Of a stretch of DNA of 64,000 nucleotides, positions 17,338 to 26,160 are shown in pieces (positions within the stretch are counted from its first letter, which is position 1; every line of letters starts with the position of its first letter). A program made the position numbers and the translations under genes. This stretch comes from Altererythrobacter sp. C41 (lineage in GTDB: Bacteria; Pseudomonadota; Alphaproteobacteria; Sphingomonadales; Sphingomonadaceae): contig NZ_JAEVFE010000002.1 in the NCBI RefSeq assembly GCF_016803135.1, positions 574,267-638,266 of the forward strand, written 5' to 3'. A model generated the notes under the pieces. The model saw only the letters and a list, made by a program, of their open reading frames with translations. It did no database searches and was not told the DNA's origin.

Positions 17338-19142
17338 CGTGCGGCCTCCGACTTGCAGACGAGGTATTCGAGCGGCGCGAGCTCCACGCGGTAGCTGCCT
17401 GGCGCAGTCGCGGCCGCGGCGCACTGGCCGTGCAGCGAGGTCCAGGCGAGCGAGCCCGTGTCCACCTGCACCTGCGCGGTGATCGGCTTGGTGCTGGTGT
17501 TGAACACGGCCAGCGTCTCACCCGGCGTGCCGGGGATACGGCGGGAGAAGGCGAAAAGACCGGGCTCGTCGCCATAAGCGCGAACGATCTGATCGCCCGA
17601 ACGCAGCGCCGGATCGGAGCCGCGCACTTTCGCCATGCCGGCTATGGCTTCGTAGAGCGGGTGACGCATGTCGAAATTCGCCTCGGCCGTCGTGGCATCG
17701 GTGCCGACGAGATCGTTGTCGTTGTAAGTCGCGACCCGGCTCGGGAACATGTCGGCACGCGCGTCCTGATCGCCGCCATCGCCGACGAAGCCCTGTTCGT
17801 CGCCATAATAGATCACCGGCACCCCGCGCGAGAAGAACATCATCGCGTGGCCGAGGATCACGCGCTTCAGCACTTCCTCGTCGCTGGCGCCGGGATGCGC
17901 CTCGCGCACGAAGCGCGCGAAACGGCCCATGTCGTGATTGCCGAGGAAAGTCGGCAGGCGCTTCGCCGCATCGACCCCGCCTTCATAGAGCGCGTCCGCC
18001 GCGAACAGCCGGGCGAGATTGGCGGTCGGCGCGCCTTTCGCCACCACGTCGGTCACGGTCCCTTGAAACGCGAAGTCGAGCACGCTGGGAAAGCCGTCGA
18101 CCCGTGTGAAGCGGGCCAGCGCTCCGGGATCGCCGTCGTAGACTTCCCCGAAAATATGGAAGTTGGGAATGCCGCGTGCCTCCGCGCGCTCCAGCATAGC
18201 GGGTACGAAGGCCTGCCAGAATTCCGGGTTCACGTGCCGCGCGGTGTCGATGCGGAAGCCGTCGATGCCGAAATCGTCGATCCAGGTGCCGAAGATGTCG
18301 ATGAAGCCCTGCACGACGCGCGGGTTTTCGGTGAAGAGATCGTCCAGCCCCGCGAAGTCGCCGAAGGTCGAACTTTCGCCGCTGAACGTCGTGTCGCCGC
18401 GGTTGTGGTAATAGATCGGGTCGTTGAGCCAGGCGGGGACCTTCACGTCCTCCTCGTCCGTGGGCACGTAGGGTGTGTAGGCGTAATCGGCGCTGGCGAG
18501 CCTGGCAAAATTCTCCGCCGTCTGGTCCTCGACGCCCGCGAAGCCCTGGTTGATCGGTTGGCCCTCGGCGTCGCCGCGCGTCGAATAGGGATAGTCCGCA
18601 TGGCTGCGATAGGCGCAGTCGTTCTGCGGACATTCCCGGTACTTGATGACGTCGGCGGTGTGGTTGGTGATGATGTCGAGGTAGACCTTCATGCCCCGGG
18701 CATGGGCCGCGTCGACGAACCGCTTCATGTCCTCGCGCGTGCCGAAATGCGGGTCGACCTGCGTGAAATCGGTGATCCAGTAGCCGTGGTAGCCGGAGGA
18801 TTCGTTGCCGGGTGAGCCCTGGACCGGCTTGTTCTTGTAGATCGGGCCGAGCCAGATGGCCGTCGCGCCGAGCGACTGGATGTAGTCCAGCCGCTCCGTC
18901 AGCCCGGCGAGATCGCCGCCGTGGTAGAAGCCCTTGTGAGCCGGGTCGAAACCGTGGTCGAGCCGTCCGCCGGCAATGCCGCCGCGGTCGTTCGTTTCAT
19001 CGCCGTTTGCGAAGCGATCGGGCAGGACGAAGTAGACGACTTCCTCTTCGGGAGCGCGGTCGCGAAAAGGCTCGGCCGCCAGGGGTGACGCGGCGAGCGC
19101 CGCCAGTCCGGCGCTGAACATCAGCCTCTGAATCGACCCCAT
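17334..19142 (-). CDS. Periplasmic GH13 alpha-amylase or cyclomaltodextrinase-like enzyme
   Basis: A 602-residue GH13 enzyme with an N-terminal signal peptide (cleavage near PLAAE, residue 24). Region I DIITNH (156-161), nucleophile Asp299 (GFRID), Glu333 (FGEVYD) and His403-Asp404 (GNHD) are all canonical. Two cysteines in RECPQNDCAY may form a disulfide, fitting export. It probably cuts longer maltodextrins after TonB-dependent uptake. The ATG at 19142 has GGAGAGG about seven bases upstream; longer in-frame starts would bury the signal peptide. A TGCAAA inverted repeat 57 bases upstream is a likely LacI operator. Confidence 0.93.
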   Translation of the reverse strand: MGSIQRLMFSAGLAALAASPLAAEPFRDRAPEEEVVYFVLPDRFANGDETNDRGGIAGGRLDHGFDPAHKGFYHGGDLAGLTERLDYIQSLGATAIWLGPIYKNKPVQGSPGNESSGYHGYWITDFTQVDPHFGTREDMKRFVDAAHARGMKVYLDIITNHTADVIKYRECPQNDCAYRSHADYPYSTRGDAEGQPINQGFAGVEDQTAENFARLASADYAYTPYVPTDEEDVKVPAWLNDPIYYHNRGDTTFSGESSTFGDFAGLDDLFTENPRVVQGFIDIFGTWIDDFGIDGFRIDTARHVNPEFWQAFVPAMLERAEARGIPNFHIFGEVYDGDPGALARFTRVDGFPSVLDFAFQGTVTDVVAKGAPTANLARLFAADALYEGGVDAAKRLPTFLGNHDMGRFARFVREAHPGASDEEVLKRVILGHAMMFFSRGVPVIYYGDEQGFVGDGGDQDARADMFPSRVATYNDNDLVGTDATTAEANFDMRHPLYEAIAGMAKVRGSDPALRSGDQIVRAYGDEPGLFAFSRRIPGTPGETLAVFNTSTKPITAQVQVDTGSLAWTSLHGQCAAAATAPGSYRVELAPLEYLVCKSEAAR

Positions 19143-19198
19143 TTTTCGCCCTCTCCATCGTCCGTGCATGTTGCCTAAAGGGAACAACATCTCTCTTT

Positions 19199-19212
19199 TG
19201 CAAATGTTTGCA
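19199..19212. promoter_or_regulatory. TGCAAA-TG-TTTGCA inverted repeat, probable LacI operator
   Basis: Two perfect six-base arms separated by two bases, 57 bases upstream of the GH13 amylase start. The arm matches the repeated TGCAAA words in front of GH97 and lacI. The size and symmetry suit a LacI/GalR-family dimer. Confidence 0.65.
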
Positions 19213-19354
19213 GAGCCGGGGCGGCGCGTCAAGCATCTCGTTGGGCGCTTCCGAAATTTTCATAAATAGATGATATTAAGTGAAAATTTCTTACTCGGCT
19301 TTCGCAGATATACGCCGTCATGCAGCACGCGGAAATTTTTGACTTGCGCCGATG

Positions 19355-19378
19355 TCACAAATTTGCACTAATTTGTGA
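19355..19378. promoter_or_regulatory. TCACAAATT-N6-AATTTGTGA inverted repeat upstream of the TonB receptor
   Basis: Two perfect nine-base arms separated by TGCACT, about 185 bases upstream of the receptor start. The interior includes TTTGCA, one half of the presumed LacI site, but the overall symmetry differs, so another regulator such as the AraC protein or a CRP-like factor is possible. Confidence 0.5.
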
Positions 19379-19561
19379 AACCGGAACGCGCGCAAAAACG
19401 AGTGCGCGGTTCCGGATGTAAGAAAAGCCCGGCCGGAAGCGGGCATTGGAGACGAGGCAGCCCATTTCTCACCCTTGTGCGCCGGTTCGGCGCGGAGTGG
19501 CCGTCTGGAGGCAAAGACCGCGCGGGTGGGGTGCCCGGCCGGTATTGGAGGGGTAGGTAAA

Positions 19562-22315
19562 ATGACGAATTTCATCGACATGCGGAAGCTGTTGCTGGGC
19601 GGCACGGCCATGTTCGCCTTGGCAGCCGGTGCCGCTCCGGCTTTCGCGCAGGATCAAGCTGCCGCCGAGCAGCAGGGCGAGCAGGCCGACGAGCAGGCCG
19701 CAGGTGATGTCATCGTCGTCTCCGGCTATCGGGCCGCGCTGGCCGAATCGATCGAGACCAAGCGCGAGATGGACGTCATCGTCGAATCGATCTCCGCGGA
19801 GGACATCGGCAAGCTCCCCGACAACAGCATCGCCGAGGCCATCGCCCGCCTTCCGGGCCTCACCGCGCAGCGCATCGACGGCCGCGCTCAGGCGATCAGC
19901 ATTCGCGGCCTTGCGCCGGACTTCTCGACCACACTGCTCAACGGGCGGGAACAGGTCACGACCGGAGACAACCGCGGCATCGAATTCGATCAGTACCCGT
20001 CCGAGCTGATCGGGCGCGTCGACGTCTACAAGACCCCCCATTCCGGCCTGATCGGACAGGGCCTGTCGGGCACGGTCGACCTGCGCACCATCCGCCCGCT
20101 CGAATACGGGCGGCGAGCGCTCAGCGTCAGCGCGCGGGGCGAGAAGGTTTCGCTGGGTGAGCTGAATTCCGGCTCCACCGACACCGGCTATCGCGTCAGC
20201 GGGACCTATATCGACCAATTCGCCAACGATACGATCGGCGTCATGCTTGGCGCCGCCCACATGGTCTCGCCGAGCCAGATCGAGCGTTACAACAGCTGGG
20301 GCTATCCGACCGTCAGCGACGGCGGTCCGCTCGTCATCGGGGGCTCCAAGCCCTACGTGCAATCGAACGAGCTCACCCGCACGGGCGTGATCGGCTCGAT
20401 CGAATTCCAGCCGAGCAGCAACTTCAACACGCGCATCGATGCGTACTACTCGAAGTTCAAGGACGATCAGATCCTGCGCGGGATCGAGCTTCCGCTCCTC
20501 TGGGGCGGCCTCGCGCTGCAGCCGGGCTATACGGTCGAGGACGGTCTGGTCACCCAAGGCACCTTCGCCGGCGCCAAAGGCATCGTCCGCAACGATGCGA
20601 ACAGGCGCGACTCCGATCTCTACTCGCTCGGCTGGAGCGCGGAATACGAAACCGGCCGGTGGACACTGGTCGGAGACGTCAGCTACTCGCGCGTCGACCG
20701 CAAGGACACGATCGTGGAAAGCTACGCCGGCACGTCGCGCGGTGCCGGTAGCGGTCCGTACGACACGATCGGCTTCACCTTCGACCCCGAGGGCTTCTAC
20801 CGGTTCGATACGGATCTCGACTACAGCGATCCCGGCCTGATCCAGCTCACCAGCCCGCAAGGCTGGGGCGCCGACATCGTTCCCGGCGGCCAGGACGGCT
20901 ACCTCAACATGCCGAGCATCAAGGACGAGATCACCGCCTTCCGCGGCAGCGCCAATTACGCACTCGGCGGCGGCATCGACAGCATCGAGGTCGGCGCCAA
21001 CTTCACGATGCGCTCCAAGAGCTACACGCCCGACGAGTTCTTCCTGAGCCTTGCGGCCAACGTCGCCGATCCGGATCACAACACCAGCGTTCCCATCCCG
21101 CAGGATGCGCTGCTCGATCCGACCGAGCTCGCCTATCTCGGCATTCCGGGAATGGTCGCCTACGACCCGATCAAGCTGATCGACAGCGGCATCTACGACC
21201 TGATCCGCAACACCAACAACGACGTCGGCGTCAAAGGCTGGTCGGTCAACGAGGACGTGCTGACGGGCTGGGTGAAGGCGAACATCGACCAGCCGGTCGG
21301 CGATAACGGCTCGCTTACCGGCAATATCGGGCTGCAGGTCGTCTACACCGACCAGAGCTCGGAAGGTTTCGCGAACGGCAACATCGCGGTGAACGAAGGC
21401 TCGAAGTACACCGAGCTCCTGCCGAGCATGAACCTCTCGTTCCGCTTCGACGATTCGAACGTGCTCCGCTTCGGCCTCGCCCGTACCCTCGCGCGGCCGC
21501 GGATGGAGCAGATGAAGGCCTCGTTCAACTTCGGCACGAACGACGCGTTCTACAACTCGACCGACCCGACCAACTCTTTCTTCAGCGGCGGCGGCGGCAA
21601 CCCCAATGTGCGGCCGTGGATCGCGGATTCGGTCGACGTCTCGTACGAGCACTATTTCAGCCCCGAGGCCTATGTCGCCGTGGCGGGCTTCTACAAGTAC
21701 CTCGAAACCTACATCTACAACCAGAACATCCTCTACGACTTCACCGGCTTCGACTACACGCCGCCGCCGGGCGAAGGGCCGGAGCCGGGCACGTTCCTCG
21801 GCCGCGTGAACGCGCCGGCCAACGGATCGGGCGGCACCATCTATGGCCTCGAGCTTTCGGGGACCCTGCCGTTCAATCTGTTCACCGGGGCTCTCGACGG
21901 CTTCGGGGTGGTGGGCAGCTATTCCTATACGGAAAGCAGCATCCAGCCTGATCCGAACAACCCGTCGCAGCCGCTGCCGGGCCTGTCGAAGCACGTGGCC
22001 AACGGAACGGTCTACTTCGAGAAGAGCGGCTTCTCCGCCCGCGCCAGCGTGCGGCACCGCTCCAAGTTCCTGGCGGAAGTGGTCGGTTTCGGCGTGTCGC
22101 GTGTGAACCGCACGGCCAAGGGCGAGACGATCGTCGATGCCCAGATCGGCTACGAATTCCAGGACGGGCCGCTGGAGGGTCTCGGCATTCTGCTGCAGGG
22201 CCAGAACCTGACGGACGAACCGTTCATCACCTATGAGAACGGCGACCTGCGCCGGGTGATCGACTATCAACGCTACGGCCGCCGCTATCTGCTCGGCCTG
22301 AGCTACAAGTTCTGA
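19562..22315 (+). CDS. TonB-dependent outer-membrane receptor for maltodextrin (MalA-like)
   Basis: A 917-residue receptor with signal peptide ending AFAQ, a plug domain with VIVVSGYRAALAESIETKR near the start, IRGLAPDFSTTLLNGRE and a 22-strand-barrel-sized C-terminal region ending in an aromatic residue (LLGLSYKF). It belongs to the large carbohydrate-type receptors found beside GH13, LacI and MFS genes in Caulobacter (malA) and sphingomonads. Energy would come from a TonB-ExbBD system elsewhere. The ATG at 19562 has GGAGGGG about eight bases upstream. Maltodextrin as substrate is inferred from neighbours. Confidence 0.94.
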   Translation: MTNFIDMRKLLLGGTAMFALAAGAAPAFAQDQAAAEQQGEQADEQAAGDVIVVSGYRAALAESIETKREMDVIVESISAEDIGKLPDNSIAEAIARLPGLTAQRIDGRAQAISIRGLAPDFSTTLLNGREQVTTGDNRGIEFDQYPSELIGRVDVYKTPHSGLIGQGLSGTVDLRTIRPLEYGRRALSVSARGEKVSLGELNSGSTDTGYRVSGTYIDQFANDTIGVMLGAAHMVSPSQIERYNSWGYPTVSDGGPLVIGGSKPYVQSNELTRTGVIGSIEFQPSSNFNTRIDAYYSKFKDDQILRGIELPLLWGGLALQPGYTVEDGLVTQGTFAGAKGIVRNDANRRDSDLYSLGWSAEYETGRWTLVGDVSYSRVDRKDTIVESYAGTSRGAGSGPYDTIGFTFDPEGFYRFDTDLDYSDPGLIQLTSPQGWGADIVPGGQDGYLNMPSIKDEITAFRGSANYALGGGIDSIEVGANFTMRSKSYTPDEFFLSLAANVADPDHNTSVPIPQDALLDPTELAYLGIPGMVAYDPIKLIDSGIYDLIRNTNNDVGVKGWSVNEDVLTGWVKANIDQPVGDNGSLTGNIGLQVVYTDQSSEGFANGNIAVNEGSKYTELLPSMNLSFRFDDSNVLRFGLARTLARPRMEQMKASFNFGTNDAFYNSTDPTNSFFSGGGGNPNVRPWIADSVDVSYEHYFSPEAYVAVAGFYKYLETYIYNQNILYDFTGFDYTPPPGEGPEPGTFLGRVNAPANGSGGTIYGLELSGTLPFNLFTGALDGFGVVGSYSYTESSIQPDPNNPSQPLPGLSKHVANGTVYFEKSGFSARASVRHRSKFLAEVVGFGVSRVNRTAKGETIVDAQIGYEFQDGPLEGLGILLQGQNLTDEPFITYENGDLRRVIDYQRYGRRYLLGLSYKF

Positions 22316-22348
22316 CCGTGGCCTTCGCTGCGATCTGAAGCGACTATC

Positions 22349-22380
22349 GGAAAGGGCGGTGCGAGAGCGCCGCTCTTTTC
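22349..22380 (+). terminator. Hairpin with T-rich tail after the TonB receptor gene
   Basis: A nine-pair stem (AAAGGGCGG at 22351-22359 with CCGCTCTTT at 22370-22378, one G-U pair) sits 34 bases after the receptor stop and merges into TTTT. It probably terminates or attenuates transcription before the MFS gene, allowing more receptor than carrier. Confidence 0.55.
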
Positions 22381-22428
22381 CTATGGATTGTCCGATCCGG
22401 AATGCCGGGCGGTTTTGAGGAGGCAAGG

Positions 22429-23931
22429 ATGGACAAGCCGAAGCTCGGCTTCTGGCAGCTCTGGAATATCTCGTTCGGCTTCTTCGGAATCCAGATCGGC
22501 TTTGCGCTGCAGGGCGCCAACGTCAGCCGGATATTCCAGACCCTCGGCGCCTCGATCGACGACCTGCCGATCCTGTGGATCGCGGGGCCGGTCACCGGCC
22601 TCCTCGTCCAGCCCGTGGTCGGCTATCTCAGCGACCGCACCTGGACCCGGCTCGGCCGCCGCCGGCCTTATTTCCTCGCGGGGGCGATCCTCAGTACGGT
22701 CGCCCTGTTCTGGTTCCCGCATGCCGGCATGTTGTGGATGGCGGCGGGCCTTCTGTGGCTGCTCGATGCGTCGATCAATATCTCGATGGAGCCGTTCCGG
22801 GCCTTTGTGGGGGACATGCTCGGGAGAGCCCAGCGCACCGCCGGTTATGCCTTCCAGACCGTGTTCATCGGCGCCGGCGCGGTCGTCGCCTCGGTCGCGC
22901 CGATCGTCATCACGCAGTATCTTGGCGTGGCCAACACGGCGCCCGAAGGAGTGATCCCGCCCTCGGTCCGCTACGCTTTCTACGCCGGCGGCGCGGCCCT
23001 TTTCCTCGCCGTCCTCTGGACCGTGGTTTCGACCAGGGAATATTCGCCCGACGAACTGGAGCGTCAGGGCGGCTACCAGCGCATCAGCGGCCCCGTGGGC
23101 CATGACGATCTCACCGTGCCGAAGGGCGGCGTCTGGTGGCTGCTCGCGGGCGTTCTGGTTTTCGGACTGGTGGCCTGGTTCGACCTCGACAATCCGCTTT
23201 ACATTCTCGGCGGCGGCCTCGCCGCGTTCGGCCTCGCGCAGATCGTCAGCGCTGCCCGGGTCAGGCGCCGCGCGAGGGTGGGGGCGCTGTCGGAGATACT
23301 GAGCGATCTTCACTCGATGTCGCCGGTGATGAAGCGGCTTGCGCTGGTCCAGTTCTTCTCCTGGTTCGCTCTCTTCATCATGTGGATCTACGCGACGCCC
23401 GTGGTGACGCAGCACCAGTTCGGCGCGCCCGACCCGACCAGCCAGGCTTACAACGACGGGGCCGACTGGGTGGGTGTGCTGTTCGCGGTCTACAACGGCG
23501 TTGCCGCCCTCTACGCGTTCGTGCTGCCCTGGATCGCCGCGCGCATCGGACGGCCGGCGACGCACATGGTGAACCTCGCCGCCGGCGCGGCGGGCTATCT
23601 CTCGTTCCTGTTCATCAGCGATCCGGAGCTGCTGATCGTCTCGATGATCGGCGTCGGGATCGCCTGGGCATCGATCCTGACCATGCCCTACGCGATCCTG
23701 TGCGACGCGCTGCCGCAGAACAAGCTCGGCATCTACATGGGGCTGTTCAACATCTTCATCGTGCTGCCGCAGCTCCTCGTCTCGACCGTCATGGGCAGCG
23801 TATCGAGCACGTTCTTTCCCGGAGCACCCGTCTGGTCGATGTCGATCGCCGCCGCGTTCATGCTGGCCGCGGCTGTCGTTGCCGCCGGTCTGCCGCGGCA
23901 GACGGAACCGCACGACGGTGTGTCGGCGTAG
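22429..23931 (+). CDS. MFS maltose/maltodextrin carrier (SLC45/MalY-like)
   Basis: A 500-residue inner-membrane carrier with about twelve hydrophobic segments. The signature loop GYLSDRTWTRLGRRRPYF is that of glycoside-H+ symporters related to SLC45, and the end repeats the pattern IAWASILTMPYAILCDALP, MGLFNIFIVLPQLL. ATG at 22429 is chosen because GAGGAGG lies just upstream (22418-22424); an in-frame ATG at 22402 lacks one. Following the receptor it completes the outer- and inner-membrane uptake pair, as malA-malY do in Caulobacter. It is a distant paralogue of the carrier at 6633. Confidence 0.93.
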   Translation: MDKPKLGFWQLWNISFGFFGIQIGFALQGANVSRIFQTLGASIDDLPILWIAGPVTGLLVQPVVGYLSDRTWTRLGRRRPYFLAGAILSTVALFWFPHAGMLWMAAGLLWLLDASINISMEPFRAFVGDMLGRAQRTAGYAFQTVFIGAGAVVASVAPIVITQYLGVANTAPEGVIPPSVRYAFYAGGAALFLAVLWTVVSTREYSPDELERQGGYQRISGPVGHDDLTVPKGGVWWLLAGVLVFGLVAWFDLDNPLYILGGGLAAFGLAQIVSAARVRRRARVGALSEILSDLHSMSPVMKRLALVQFFSWFALFIMWIYATPVVTQHQFGAPDPTSQAYNDGADWVGVLFAVYNGVAALYAFVLPWIAARIGRPATHMVNLAAGAAGYLSFLFISDPELLIVSMIGVGIAWASILTMPYAILCDALPQNKLGIYMGLFNIFIVLPQLLVSTVMGSVSSTFFPGAPVWSMSIAAAFMLAAAVVAAGLPRQTEPHDGVSA

Positions 23932-24027
23932 CCGCAGCAGCCAAGTTCGGCCGGTGACAGTTTTCCGCCGCCATCGCGACAGGGTGCACGACTGACGGCC
24001 GCAACCGCACCGGCTAGTCTTCGCCCC

Positions 24028-25155
24028 ATGTCGACACCGCCACCGCCTTCGCCGCGCACGGCCCTCGCTGCGATTGCGGACGGGGCGGGCGCATTCGTGA
24101 TCGAACCGGTCGAAGTTCGCGCGCCAGCGGCGGGCGAGGTGCGGGTGCGGCTGAAGGCGGCGGGCGTTTGCCATACCGATCATGCGTCGCTGCATTGGCC
24201 CGGCCCGCTGGTCATGGGTCACGAAGGCGCGGGCGTGATCGAGGCGGTGGGCGAGGCCGTGACCGAAATCGCGGTCGGCCAGCCGGTCCTGCTCAACTGG
24301 GCGATCCCCTGCGGGCGCTGCGCGCAATGCGCCCGCGGCAACGCGCCGCTCTGCGAACGGACGCTGGCGCGCGACGCGTCGCTGGGAACGAGTGCCGCCG
24401 GCCCCCGCCACACCCTCTGGAACGGGCGGGCGATCGAACGCTCGTTCAACCTCGGCACCTTTGCCGAATACACGCTCGTCCGGCCCGAAGCGCTGACCCC
24501 GCTACCGTCGGATCTGCCGCTGGCGCAGGCCTGCATTCTCGGCTGCGGCGTGATGACGGGCGTGGGATCGGCGATCAACATTGCCGAAGTGCAGCCGGGC
24601 GAGAGCGTCGCCGTGATCGGCTGCGGCGGCGTCGGTCTCAGCGTTATCCAGGGCGCGCGCCTGGCCGGCGCCGGGCGGATCATCGCGGTCGATCTCCATC
24701 AGGCGAAACTCGACCGCGCGATGGAACTCGGCGCCACCGACTGCATCGCCGCCTCGCGCGACGATGCCGACCATCGAGCGCTGATCGAGGCGGTGCTCGC
24801 CCTGACCGGAGGACGCGGTGCCGACCATGCTTTCGAGGCGACCGGGCAGGCCGCCCTTTCGTTCCTGCCGCTGCGCCTGGCCCGCGATGGCGGCAACGCG
24901 CTGCAGCTCAGCGGTTCGCACGGAGAGGTCACGGTTCCCATGCCGTGGTTCCAGTGGAACAAGCGCTATCTCACGCCGCTCTACGGAGGTTGCATTCCGG
25001 ACCGCGATTTCCCGCGGTTGATCGACTGGGCACTGTCCGGAGCGCTAGAGCTCGCATCGATGGTCGATGCCACCTATCGCCTAGACGAGCTGGGAGCGGC
25101 GCTGGACGATATGCTCGCCGGCCGAACCACGAAGGGAGTCGTGCTGTTTGACTGA
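24028..25155 (+). CDS. Zinc-dependent alcohol dehydrogenase (class III-like)
   Basis: A 375-residue medium-chain dehydrogenase. Catalytic zinc ligands are Cys and His in GVCHTDH and GHEGAG; the structural zinc site is CGRCAQCARGNAPLC; the NAD-binding fold starts VIGCGGVGLSVIQGARLAGA with Asp (IIAVDL) favouring NAD over NADP. Overall it resembles S-(hydroxymethyl)glutathione or aryl-alcohol dehydrogenases. Its end overlaps the esterase gene by eight bases. That pair recalls frmA-frmB of formaldehyde detoxification, but other aldehydes are equally possible. The 96 bases upstream hold no clear regulatory motif. Confidence 0.9.
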   Translation: MSTPPPPSPRTALAAIADGAGAFVIEPVEVRAPAAGEVRVRLKAAGVCHTDHASLHWPGPLVMGHEGAGVIEAVGEAVTEIAVGQPVLLNWAIPCGRCAQCARGNAPLCERTLARDASLGTSAAGPRHTLWNGRAIERSFNLGTFAEYTLVRPEALTPLPSDLPLAQACILGCGVMTGVGSAINIAEVQPGESVAVIGCGGVGLSVIQGARLAGAGRIIAVDLHQAKLDRAMELGATDCIAASRDDADHRALIEAVLALTGGRGADHAFEATGQAALSFLPLRLARDGGNALQLSGSHGEVTVPMPWFQWNKRYLTPLYGGCIPDRDFPRLIDWALSGALELASMVDATYRLDELGAALDDMLAGRTTKGVVLFD

Positions 25156-25972
25156 GCGGCCGGTTTTTCGAACGATCGAGTGTTCCGATCCCGCCCTGAC
25201 GGAGCCGGGCCTCACCTTCACGACCGTCTCCAGTCCGGCGCTCGGGCATCGCGCGGACGTCACCTTCTACGCGCCGCCCGGCTCGGAGGACGCAGCGGAT
25301 CTGCCGATCGTCCTCCTGCTCCACGGCGTCTACGGCTCGCACTGGGCATGGGCGTTCAAGGGCGCGGCGCATCGCACCCTGGCGGAGCTGGTCGCCGCCG
25401 GGGACGTGCCGCCGATGGTGCTCGCCATGCCTTCCGACGGCCTGTGGCGCGACGGATCGGGCTATGTCCCGCACCGCGGCCGGGATTTCGAGCACTGGAT
25501 AGTGGACGAGGTTCCGCTGGTCGCCCGACTGGCGGTGCCCGCCTGCGGCGAAAACTCGCCGCTGCTGATCGCAGGGCTCAGCATGGGCGGCTTCGCGGCG
25601 CTTCGCCTTCTCGGTAAGTATCCCGATCGCTTCCGCGCCGCGTCGGCGCATTCCGCGATCACCGAGGTCAGCCAGCTCGACGCTCTCGTAACGCCCGGAT
25701 CGCGCCGGGACTGGAGCACGGCCGCGGCGGACACCAGCGTTCTCGCCGCCCTTCGCAGCGCGTCGGCACCGCTGCCGCCATTCCGCTTCGACTGCGGGCG
25801 GGACGACGATCTCCTCGCTGCCAATCGCGCCCTGCACGAGGCGCTGGATGTTGCCGGCATCGCGCACGACTACGCCGAGCACGAAGGCGGCCACGACTGG
25901 CCCTACTGGCGCCGCCATCTGGCGGACACGCTGCTGTTCTTCGGCGAGGTGCTTCGCGGGTCGAAAGCCTGA
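25148..25972 (+). CDS. Esterase-D-family alpha/beta hydrolase (S-formylglutathione hydrolase-like)
   Basis: A 274-residue cytoplasmic hydrolase. Oxyanion-region VLLLHGVYGSHWAW, nucleophile in GLSMGG (near residue 143), an acidic residue in DCGRDDDLL, and His in EHEGGHDWPYW form a plausible catalytic triad. The start is a TTG at 25148 with GAAGGGAG upstream, overlapping the dehydrogenase stop by eight bases. Co-expression with a class III-like dehydrogenase points to hydrolysis of a thioester or ester made by that enzyme. It ends 15 bases from the convergent carboxylesterase reading frame. Confidence 0.87.
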   Translation: MTERPVFRTIECSDPALTEPGLTFTTVSSPALGHRADVTFYAPPGSEDAADLPIVLLLHGVYGSHWAWAFKGAAHRTLAELVAAGDVPPMVLAMPSDGLWRDGSGYVPHRGRDFEHWIVDEVPLVARLAVPACGENSPLLIAGLSMGGFAALRLLGKYPDRFRAASAHSAITEVSQLDALVTPGSRRDWSTAAADTSVLAALRSASAPLPPFRFDCGRDDDLLAANRALHEALDVAGIAHDYAEHEGGHDWPYWRRHLADTLLFFGEVLRGSKA

Positions 25973-25987
25973 CGCGGCAGGCGCTCG

Positions 25988-26160
25988 TCACCGTCGTTTC
26001 GGCGAGACACCGACCCCAGCGCTCAGAAACCATTGCCGATCCGCGCGCTTGCGGCGCTGAACGATCTTCTCGTGCAGTTCGAACATGCCGGGCAGCGGGT
26101 CGGTACCCGGATGCGCACCGTGATCGAAGCGCATGTAGGCCTCCCCGTCGCCGTAACGGG
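25988..26160 (-). other. Out-of-frame C-terminal remnant of carboxylesterase copy 1
   Basis: This frame encodes GDGEAYMRFD and, further on, PGMFELHEKIVQRRK and WFLSAGVGVSP, matching the end of the paralogue (GTGEAYMVFD, RYDLYEETVCRRR, WNWNVGVISP). Adding one G (plus strand) at 26158-26160 would join it to the upstream frame with the reading VWPRYGDGEAY. It is either a true mutation or a sequencing indel. Confidence 0.8.

Larger units (their letters stand above)
19143..19561. other. Divergent regulatory region between amylase operon and TonB receptor
   Basis: 419 bases without a credible gene, noticeably richer in A and T than the flanks between about 19240 and 19380. It holds two symmetric elements, described separately (19199-19212 and 19355-19378), and the receptor's GGAGGGG ribosome-binding site at 19547-19553. 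A TTGACT at 19339-19344 could be a -35 element for the receptor, but no convincing -10 is spaced to it. Confidence 0.6.

Noticed and set aside
24028..25972. Definite frmAB formaldehyde detoxification genes
   Set aside because: Family resemblance only; glutathione dependence cannot be read from the sequence, so no gene symbols were assigned.
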